A stretch of 64,000 bases of DNA from Candidatus Rhodobacter oscarellae. GTDB lineage: Bacteria > Pseudomonadota > Alphaproteobacteria > Rhodobacterales > Rhodobacteraceae. The notes below the pieces were generated by a model. That model was given only the letters and a program-made list of their open reading frames with translations. It ran no database searches and had not been told where the DNA came from. Location of the stretch: positions 1,864,241-1,928,240 of the forward strand of contig NZ_LFTY01000002.1 in NCBI RefSeq assembly GCF_001078595.1, in the 5' to 3' direction. A program made the translations under genes and the position numbers. Below, in pieces: positions 57,989 to 64,000 of this stretch (position 1 is its first letter; every line of letters starts with the position of its first letter).

Positions 57989-59698
57989 ATGGCACGGGTC
58001 CTCATCACCTCGGCGATCCCCTATATCAACGGGATCAAGCATCTGGGCAACCTGGTGGGCTCGCAGCTGCCCGCCGACCTCTACGCCCGCTACATGCGCG
58101 CCCGGGGGCATGAGGTGATGTTCCTCTGCGCCACGGACGAGCATGGCACGCCCGCCGAGCTGGCCGCCGCAAAGGCGGGCAAACCGGTGGCCGAGTATTG
58201 CGCCGAGATGTGGCAGGTGCAAAAGGACCTCTCGGACGGGTTCCGGCTGAGCTTTGACCATTTCGGGCGCTCCTCCAGCGCGCAGAACCGCAAGCTGACG
58301 CAGCATTTCGCGCGGGTTTTGGACGAGGCCGGGCTGATCGCCGAGGTCTCCGAGACGCAGATGTATTCCCATGCGGATGGGCGGTTCCTGCCCGACCGCT
58401 ATATCGAGGGTACCTGCCCCAATTGCGGCTTTGAGAGCGCCCGCGGCGACCAATGCGACAATTGCACCAAGCAGCTGAACCCGGTGGAGTTGATCAACCC
58501 GCGCTCGACGATCTCGGGCTCGACGGATCTGGAGATGCGCGAGACCAAGCACCTGCATCTGCGGCAATCCACTATGAAGGACCGGCTAGAGGAGTGGATT
58601 GACAGCCGCGAGGGCTGGCCGATCCTGACCACCTCGATTGCCAAGAAATGGCTCAACGACGGCGACGGGCTGCAGGACCGCGGTATCACCCGCGACCTGG
58701 ACTGGGGCGTGCCCGTGCAGAAGGGCGACGCGCCCTGGCCGGGCATGGAGGGCAAGGTCTTCTATGTCTGGTTCGACGCGCCGATTGAATACATCGCCTG
58801 CGCCCAGGAATGGGTCGATGCGGGCAAGGGCGAGGACTGGGCGCGCTGGTGGCGCACCGACAAGGGCGCCGAGGATGTGCGCTATGTGCAGTTCATGGGC
58901 AAGGACAACGTGCCTTTTCATACGCTGAGCTTCCCGGTGACGATCCTGGGCTCTGGCGAGCCCTGGAAGCTGGTGGATTACATCAAGTCCTTCAACTACC
59001 TCAACTATGATGGCGGGCAGTTCTCGACCTCGCGCGGGCGCGGCGTGTTCATGGACCAGGCGCTGGAGATCCTGCCCAGCGACTACTGGCGCTGGTGGCT
59101 GTTGAGCCACGCGCCAGAGAACTCCGACAGCGAGTTCACCTGGGAGAACTTCCAAGCCTCGGTGAACAAGGACCTGGCGGATGTGCTGGGCAATTTTGTG
59201 AGCCGGGTCACCAAGTTCTGCCGCTCCAAATTTGGCGAGGCTGTGCCAGAGGGCGGCGCCTACGGCCCGCAAGAAGACGCGCTGATGGCAGAGCTGACGC
59301 GCCGCTTGGGGGCCTATCAGGGCCACATGGAGGCCATCGAGATCCGCAAGGCCGCCACCGAGCTGCGCGCCATGTGGGCGGCGGGCAACGAGTACCTACA
59401 GGACGCCGCGCCCTGGGCCGCCTTTAAGGAGGACCCGGCGCGGGCAGCGGCCATCGTGCGGCTGTCGCTGAACCTGATCCGCCTTTACACGGTTTTGTCG
59501 GCGCCCTTCGTCCCGGACGCCGCGGCGGCCCTGCGGACCGCGATGGCCTGTGACGACGCCTGGCCCACGGATGTGGAGAGCGCCCTGAACGCCTTGCCCG
59601 CAGGGCATGGGTTTTCTGTGCCAGAGAACCTCTTCCGCAAGATCACCGATGAGGAACGCGAAGGCTGGCAGGCGCAATTCGCAGGCGTTCGGGACTAA
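57989..59698 (+). CDS. metG: methionyl-tRNA synthetase
   Basis: Charges tRNA-Met with methionine; 569 residues, class I synthetase. The HIGH-type motif is [11 protein letters not shown] near the start, and the second active-site signature is [13 protein letters not shown], in which KMSKS is reduced to FSTSR. A connective-peptide zinc knuckle with four Cys is seen (CPNCGFE and CDNC). It lacks the C-terminal dimerisation/EMAP domain. The ATG at 57989 has AAAGGA 8 bases before it. It converges on korB with repeat copy C between. Confidence 0.96.
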   Translation: MARVLITSAIPYINGIKHLGNLVGSQLPADLYARYMRARGHEVMFLCATDEHGTPAELAAAKAGKPVAEYCAEMWQVQKDLSDGFRLSFDHFGRSSSAQNRKLTQHFARVLDEAGLIAEVSETQMYSHADGRFLPDRYIEGTCPNCGFESARGDQCDNCTKQLNPVELINPRSTISGSTDLEMRETKHLHLRQSTMKDRLEEWIDSREGWPILTTSIAKKWLNDGDGLQDRGITRDLDWGVPVQKGDAPWPGMEGKVFYVWFDAPIEYIACAQEWVDAGKGEDWARWWRTDKGAEDVRYVQFMGKDNVPFHTLSFPVTILGSGEPWKLVDYIKSFNYLNYDGGQFSTSRGRGVFMDQALEILPSDYWRWWLLSHAPENSDSEFTWENFQASVNKDLADVLGNFVSRVTKFCRSKFGEAVPEGGAYGPQEDALMAELTRRLGAYQGHMEAIEIRKAATELRAMWAAGNEYLQDAAPWAAFKEDPARAAAIVRLSLNLIRLYTVLSAPFVPDAAAALRTAMACDDAWPTDVESALNALPAGHGFSVPENLFRKITDEEREGWQAQFAGVRD

Positions 59699-59717
59699 CG
59701 GCTGCGAGGTAACTGGT

Positions 59718-59909
59718 GGCCTGAAGCGGGCTTTCGGGCGCCAAATCTCTTGCAAGAGATTTGCACTTTCCTTCCAAGGAAAGTGGGCCCGCGCGCCGAT
59801 AGGAGGTTCGGATCGAGTGATCATTTCGGGGCGCGCTGAAGAAACTCTTGGAAGAGTTTCGCAATTTTCTTGCAAGAAAATTGCAGCGCACCAATGCCCG
59901 CTTCAGACC
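59718..59909. repeat. 192-bp palindrome-rich element, copy C
   Basis: Same structure as copies A and B: it opens GGCCTGAAGCGGGC and closes GCCCGCTTCAGACC, with the four palindromes in the same order and near-identical spacing. It lies between metG and korB, again convergent genes. Confidence 0.9.
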
Positions 59910-59918
59910 AGAACCCAC

Positions 59919-60974
59919 CTACCGATGTGCCGCGTTGATCGCCTCAAGTGCGTCCGAGCCAGGGCAGAGCTCCTCCGCGGGAACCTCATTCAGCGGCCCC
60001 GGCGCCGTGCCGATCAGGTCGTGCAGGTCCTCTTGCCGCTCATCAAGATACAAGAGCCCCGTCGCCACCCGGCCCTGGCGCTTGAACCGCGCGAGCTCCG
60101 GCATCGCCGTCTCGGGGTCCGTCGGGTCGTAATCCTCCGACACTGCCGACAATGCCATCTGCGAGCCGTCATGCATCGTCACGTTCTGCGTCACGCCCGG
60201 GGCGCTCTCGGCGGTGATCTCGCGCGCCTCCGGCACCAGGTCCAGCCGCCCCACCATGTGGTTGTGGTCGCGCACATAGTCGTAGCTCTTGGTCGAGCTG
60301 GTGTGGTTGTTGAAGGTCACGCAGGGGCTGATCACGTCGATCAGCGCGAAGCCGCGATATTTCAGCCCGGCGATGATCAGCGGCACCAGCTGCGCCTTGT
60401 CCCCCGAGAAGGCCCGCGCCACGAAACCCGCCCCCAGCTCGATGGCCACGTTGCACAGGTCGATGGAGTCAAACGGCGAGTCCAGCCCCTTGCGGTTCTT
60501 GCTGGCGCGATCATTGGTGGCCGAGAACTGGCCCTTGGTGAGCCCATAAGTGCCGTTATTCTCGCAGATATAGAGCATGTTCAGCCGCCGCCGCACCGCA
60601 TGCGCGAACTGCCCCAACCCGATCGAGGCCGTGTCGCCATCCCCGCTGACGCCCAGATACACCAGGCCGCGGTTCGCCAGGTTCGCACCAGTCGTCACCG
60701 AGGGCATCCGCCCATGCACCGAGTTGAACCCGTGGCTGCGGTTCAGGAAGTAATTCGTCGTCTTCGACGAGCAGCCGATCCCCGACATCTTCGCCACCCG
60801 ATGCGCCGGCAGTTCCATCTCAAAGCAGGCCTCGATGATCGCCGCCGTTACGCTGTCATGGCCGCAGCCCGCGCAGAGCGTCGAGACGACGCCCTCATAG
60901 TCGCGCCGCGTCAACCCGACGCCATTCTTGGGCAGGTTGGGGTGGCGGAATTTGGGCTTAAGGATATGGGTCAT
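59919..60974 (-). CDS. korB: 2-oxoacid:ferredoxin oxidoreductase subunit beta
   Basis: TPP-binding beta subunit, 351 residues, of the 2-oxoglutarate/pyruvate:ferredoxin oxidoreductase family. TPP/Mg binding is seen as GVSGDGDTASIG with NNGTYGLTKGQ. Cluster cysteines are in LCAGCGHD, GIGCSSKT and SPCVTFNNH, the KorB pattern for one [4Fe-4S]. The enzyme would oxidatively decarboxylate a 2-oxoacid to an acyl-CoA and pass electrons to ferredoxin-type centres. It follows korA by 107 bp, in which two palindromes of the repeat style lie. Whether 2-oxoglutarate is the substrate is not shown by sequence. Confidence 0.9.
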   Translation of the reverse strand: MTHILKPKFRHPNLPKNGVGLTRRDYEGVVSTLCAGCGHDSVTAAIIEACFEMELPAHRVAKMSGIGCSSKTTNYFLNRSHGFNSVHGRMPSVTTGANLANRGLVYLGVSGDGDTASIGLGQFAHAVRRRLNMLYICENNGTYGLTKGQFSATNDRASKNRKGLDSPFDSIDLCNVAIELGAGFVARAFSGDKAQLVPLIIAGLKYRGFALIDVISPCVTFNNHTSSTKSYDYVRDHNHMVGRLDLVPEAREITAESAPGVTQNVTMHDGSQMALSAVSEDYDPTDPETAMPELARFKRQGRVATGLLYLDERQEDLHDLIGTAPGPLNEVPAEELCPGSDALEAINAAHR

Positions 60975-61002
60975 GTGGGTCTACCAGCTTTGCCTCCCGT
61001 CG

Positions 61003-61049
61003 CCGGAAGCTTTGAAAGCTTCCGGTCCGATTTCTTTAAAAGAAATCGG
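61003..61049. repeat. pair of palindromes between korA and korB, copy E
   Basis: 61003-61025 has arms CCGGAAGCTT and AAGCTTCCGG around TGA; 61027-61049 has arms CCGATTTCTT and AAGAAATCGG around TAA. The sequences differ from copies A-D, but the style is the same: paired palindromes with CTT/AAG at the centre. They could attenuate or punctuate the korA-korB transcript. Confidence 0.75.
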
Positions 61050-61081
61050 CGTTGCGCCTGTGTCCAAGGACCGCACCCCGC

Positions 61082-62908
61082 CTACTCCGCCGAGATCCGC
61101 GCCGAGAGCAGCCCCAGCCGCCCCATCGCCTCGCGCACCGCGTGCCGCACCCAGGCCGCCGTCAGCGGCATCCCGTCCATGTTCGGCAAAGCGATGAGTT
61201 TCTCATGGGCGATCTCGGCCTCGGCCAGCAGCAGGTGCCGCATCTGGCTGTCGCGGTTCTGCTCGATCACAAAGAGGTAGTCATGCCGGTCCGCGAACTC
61301 TTTGACCGCCTTGGCAAAGGGGAAGGCGCGCAGCCGCATATGGTTCATCGCCAGCCCCTCGCCCGCCAGCAGGTCCAGCCCCTCGCGCACCGCCAGGTCG
61401 GTCGCGCCGAAGCTCACCACCGCCAGCCGGGTCGCGGCGTCTTCAGAGACGACCGGCTGCGGCAGCGCCTCCGCCGCGCCGTCTATCTTGCGCTTGATGC
61501 GGTCCAACATCTCGGCATGGATGCGCGCGTCCTCGGTATAGCCTCCGGTATCGGTATGCGAGGTGCCGCGGGTGAAATAGGCGCCCTTGTCGGGATGCGT
61601 GCCGGGATAGGTGCGATAGGGGATGCCGTCGCCATCCACGTCGCGGTAGCGGGCGAACTCCGCCTCCTCCAGCATCGCCGCATCCATCACCTTGCCGCGG
61701 TCCGGCCGCCGCGCGTCGTCCCATTCCAGCGCGTCCACCACCCAGTCATTCATCCCCACGTCCAGGTCGCTCATCACGAAGATCGGCGTCTGGTAGCGGT
61801 CGGCGAAATCGAACGCGTCGACTGCCATGGTGAAGCACTCGCTGGGGTCAGAGGGCATCAGCAGGATATGCCCGGTATCGCCATGGCTGGCATAGGCGCA
61901 GGTCAGGATGTCGGATTGCTGCGTGCGCGTGGGCATGCCCGTCGAGGGCCCGCCGCGCTGCACGTTGAACAGCACCAGCGGGATCTCGGCAAAGTATGCC
62001 AGCCCGATGAACTCCTCCATCAGGCTGATCCCGGGCCCGGAGGTCGCCGTGAAGGACCGCGCGCCGTTCCAGCTGGCGCCGATCGCCATGCCAATGGCGG
62101 CCAGCTCATCCTCGGCCTGGATCACCGCGGCATTCAGCGTGCCATCCTCGCGGCGGCGGAACCTTTCGGCGTGGCGCTCGAAGTTTTCCACCAGCGAGGT
62201 CGAGGGCGTGATCGGGTACCAGGTCGCCACGGTGGCCCCGGCATAGACCGCGCCGAGCCCTGCGGCCTCGTTGCCGGTGATCATGATCTTGCCGTCGGTC
62301 TTGTCGGTCCTGGCGGCGCGCACCCGCGCCCGCATGTCGACATTCTCCGCCACCCAGTCGCGCCCCAGATGCAGCGCCTTTAGGTTGGGCGCGATCAGCT
62401 TGGGCTTGGATTTGAACGCTTGTTCAATTGAGGCCTCCACCACCTCGTTATCCAGCCCAATCAGGCTAATGAGCGCGCCCACGTAAAGCAGGTTCTTAAA
62501 CAGCTGCCTTTGGCGCGTGTCGGTCCAGTGCTTGGCCACGATCCGCGCGATGGGGATGCCGACCACGTGGATGTCATCGCGGCCGAAGTCGCGCGGGAAG
62601 GTCGAATCGTAGATCAGGATGCCGCCGGGCAGCACCTCGGCGCTGTCGCGCTTATAGCTCTGCGGGTTCATCGCCACCATCACGTCGACGCCCTCGCGCC
62701 GCCCGGTATGCCCGGCCTGCGAGGCGCGGATCTCGTACCAGGTCGGCAGGCCCTGGATGTTGGAGGGAAAGATGTTCTTGGCACTGACCGGGATGCCCAT
62801 CCGGAACAAAGCCTTGGCGCAGAGCAGGTTCGCGCTGGCCGAGCCCGACCCGTTCACGGTGCCGAATTTCAGGACGAACTCGTTTACGACAGGCTCACTC
62901 GGCGGCAT
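61082..62908 (-). CDS. korA: 2-oxoacid:ferredoxin oxidoreductase subunit alpha (gamma-alpha fusion)
   Basis: 608 residues from the ATG at 62908. The N-terminal part (about 1-190) is the gamma domain (GTVNGSGSASANLLCAKALF, AMNPQSYKRD), fused to the alpha pyrimidine-binding part (TGNEAAGLGAVYAGATVATW, ATSGPGISLMEEFIGLAYFA, NVQRGGPSTGMPT). It partners with KorB. The start overlaps the stop of the upstream flavoprotein gene by 14 bases, which points to one transcriptional and translational unit. The upstream open frame to 62938 is disregarded. The same fused form is known in many Kor enzymes. Confidence 0.93.
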   Translation of the reverse strand: MPPSEPVVNEFVLKFGTVNGSGSASANLLCAKALFRMGIPVSAKNIFPSNIQGLPTWYEIRASQAGHTGRREGVDVMVAMNPQSYKRDSAEVLPGGILIYDSTFPRDFGRDDIHVVGIPIARIVAKHWTDTRQRQLFKNLLYVGALISLIGLDNEVVEASIEQAFKSKPKLIAPNLKALHLGRDWVAENVDMRARVRAARTDKTDGKIMITGNEAAGLGAVYAGATVATWYPITPSTSLVENFERHAERFRRREDGTLNAAVIQAEDELAAIGMAIGASWNGARSFTATSGPGISLMEEFIGLAYFAEIPLVLFNVQRGGPSTGMPTRTQQSDILTCAYASHGDTGHILLMPSDPSECFTMAVDAFDFADRYQTPIFVMSDLDVGMNDWVVDALEWDDARRPDRGKVMDAAMLEEAEFARYRDVDGDGIPYRTYPGTHPDKGAYFTRGTSHTDTGGYTEDARIHAEMLDRIKRKIDGAAEALPQPVVSEDAATRLAVVSFGATDLAVREGLDLLAGEGLAMNHMRLRAFPFAKAVKEFADRHDYLFVIEQNRDSQMRHLLLAEAEIAHEKLIALPNMDGMPLTAAWVRHAVREAMGRLGLLSARISAE

Positions 62909-64000
62909 AGGGCTGCTCCTGCGGGTCCGCGGGCACAATCGGTGCCGCCTTGGCCTCTTTGAGAAGGAACTTCTGCATGTCCCAGGCGCCGGTGGGGCAG
63001 CGCTCGGCGCAGAGCCCGCAATGCAGGCAGACGTCCTCGTCCTTGACCATCACCCGCCCCGTGGGCAGATCGCCCGACACGTAGAGGTCCTGGGCATGGT
63101 TCAGCGCCGGCACGCGCAGCCCGTCGCGCAGCTCCGGCTCTTCGGCGTTCTGGGTGAAGTTGATGCAGTCGACCGGGCAGATATCCATGCAGGCATCGCA
63201 TTCGATGCATTTGTCATCGGTGAAGACCGTCTGGATGTCGCAGTTGAGGCAGCGCATCGCCTCGTCCAAGGCCTGCTGCACGTCAAAGCCCAGCTCGACC
63301 TCCATCGACAGGTCGCGCAGCGCCAGCGCCGGGTCGGCATGCGGCACCAGGTTGCGCGCCTCGTCCGAGATGTCGTTGTCATAGGACCATTCGTGGATGC
63401 CCATCTTCTGGCTCACCAGGTTGGTTTCCGGCGGGGGGCGATCTTGCAGATCGCGATCCTGGCAATGCAGATCGATGGAGATCGCCGCCTGGTGGCCATG
63501 GGCCACCGCCCAGATGATGTTCTCGGGGCCCCAGGCCGCATCGCCGCCAAAGAACACGCCCGGGCGGGTCGACATGAAGGTCTCTTTGTCAACGGCGGGC
63601 TCTTCCCACTCGTTGAACGCGATGCCCAGGTCGCGCTCGATCCAGGGAAAGGAGTTTTCCTGCCCCACCGCCATCAGCACGTCGTCGCATTCGATCACCA
63701 CGTCGGGCGCGCCAGTGGGGATCAGCTTGCGGCGCCCGTCCACATACTCGGCGCGCATCTTCTCGAAGACCACCGCCTTGAGCCTGCCATTCTCGGTGAC
63801 GAATTCCTTGGGCGAATGGTTGTCCAGGATGGGGATGCCCTCGCGCTCGGCGTCCTCGATCTCCCAGTCGCTGGCCTTCATATCGGCGCGCGGGCTGCGC
63901 ACGGTGACGGTCACGCTGTCGGCGCCCAGCCGCAGCGCGGTGCGGCAGCAATCCATCGCGGTGTTGCCGCCGCCGATCACCACCACGCGCTTGCCGATGC
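62895..64000 (-). CDS. GltD-like flavoprotein with C-terminal ferredoxin domain (5' end outside window)
   Basis: Partial: the frame is open past base 64000. The visible 368 codons hold an NAD(P)-binding segment (VVVIGGGNTAMDCCRTALRL), an FAD-domain end (GVFFGGDAAWGP) and two ferredoxin-type cluster motifs (CIECDACMDICPVDC and CLHCGLCAERCP). This is the plan of a glutamate-synthase-small-subunit-like oxidoreductase joined to a 2x[4Fe-4S] ferredoxin. Its overlap with korA suggests that it accepts electrons from KorAB and passes them to NAD(P)+, or the reverse. This is inferred from the fusion and overlap, not shown. A Cys-rich patch (CLNCDIQ) precedes the clusters. Confidence 0.85.
   Translation of the reverse strand, partial: IGKRVVVIGGGNTAMDCCRTALRLGADSVTVTVRSPRADMKASDWEIEDAEREGIPILDNHSPKEFVTENGRLKAVVFEKMRAEYVDGRRKLIPTGAPDVVIECDDVLMAVGQENSFPWIERDLGIAFNEWEEPAVDKETFMSTRPGVFFGGDAAWGPENIIWAVAHGHQAAISIDLHCQDRDLQDRPPPETNLVSQKMGIHEWSYDNDISDEARNLVPHADPALALRDLSMEVELGFDVQQALDEAMRCLNCDIQTVFTDDKCIECDACMDICPVDCINFTQNAEEPELRDGLRVPALNHAQDLYVSGDLPTGRVMVKDEDVCLHCGLCAERCPTGAWDMQKFLLKEAKAAPIVPADPQEQPYAAE

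Noticed and set aside
59607-61280. 557-residue plus-strand ORF over metG end, repeat C and korB
   Set aside because: It crosses the palindromic repeat and the antisense of korB; no coherent protein.

Overview
The window is a high-GC chromosome segment that looks alphaproteobacterial, most likely Rhodobacterales (Roseobacter/Paracoccaceae group). The signs are a GcrA cell-cycle regulator, a separate nuoC and nuoD, a NuoE with a helix-hairpin-helix tail, an alphaproteobacterial SOS box (GAACN7GAAC) in front of uvrA, a CtrA-type site with clustered GANTC sites, a Hint-domain protein, and the gene order amidase / PBP1A / prfB. I saw no rRNA, tRNA, CRISPR array, insertion sequence or prophage. Almost all of it is chromosomal core with a few unusual additions. 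Family assignments come from reading the protein sequences; no database search was run.

Layout. 1-7.2 kb: the front of a Complex I (nuo) operon on the minus strand, in the order nuoA, unknown membrane gene, nuoB, nuoC, 60-residue membrane gene, sulfotransferase, nuoD, nuoE, unknown membrane gene. Four non-nuo genes are threaded into it. 7.4-13.6 kb: a DMT exporter, gcrA, an AsmA-like protein, a lipoprotein transglycosylase and rimO. 13.9-17.5 kb: the yfgM-bamB-der cluster (outer-membrane biogenesis and ribosome assembly). 17.7-24.2 kb: an RND efflux pair whose adaptor carries two enormous 14-residue repeat arms. 24.5-31.7 kb: a Hint protein, uvrA, an MFS transporter, a beta-lactamase-fold hydrolase and a small secreted protein. 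31.7-32.1 kb: a signal-dense gene-free stretch. 32.1-41 kb: lpdA, a glycosyltransferase split by a -1 frameshift at a T7 run, a DUF924 protein, MFS, queA, a DsbD-N-domain protein, a YqgE protein and an MttB-family methyltransferase. 41.2-48.6 kb: a YhdP/AsmA-like giant, PrxQ peroxiredoxin, M23 peptidase plus bactofilin, and a DHA2 exporter. 48.6-57.8 kb: an amidase-signature enzyme, prfB, PBP1A, a methyltransferase, a cell-wall amidase and MFS. 58-64 kb: metG and a 2-oxoacid:ferredoxin oxidoreductase cluster (korB, korA and a GltD-like ferredoxin-flavoprotein running off the edge).

Common threads are envelope building (BamB, YfgM, PBP1A, AmiC, M23/bactofilin, two AsmA-type proteins, SLT lipoprotein) and respiration/redox (nuo, lpdA, Kor).

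The most unusual items are: (1) the RND adaptor with 17 prolines at exact 14-residue spacing in one arm and a proline-free arm of equal length; (2) a family of ~194-bp inverted-repeat-bounded elements made of four palindromes, with all three full copies lying between convergent genes; (3) the glycosyltransferase with an in-phase U-UUU-UUU slippery heptamer; (4) a gene-free region combining a CtrA site, three GANTC sites and other repeats; (5) extra genes inside the nuo operon.
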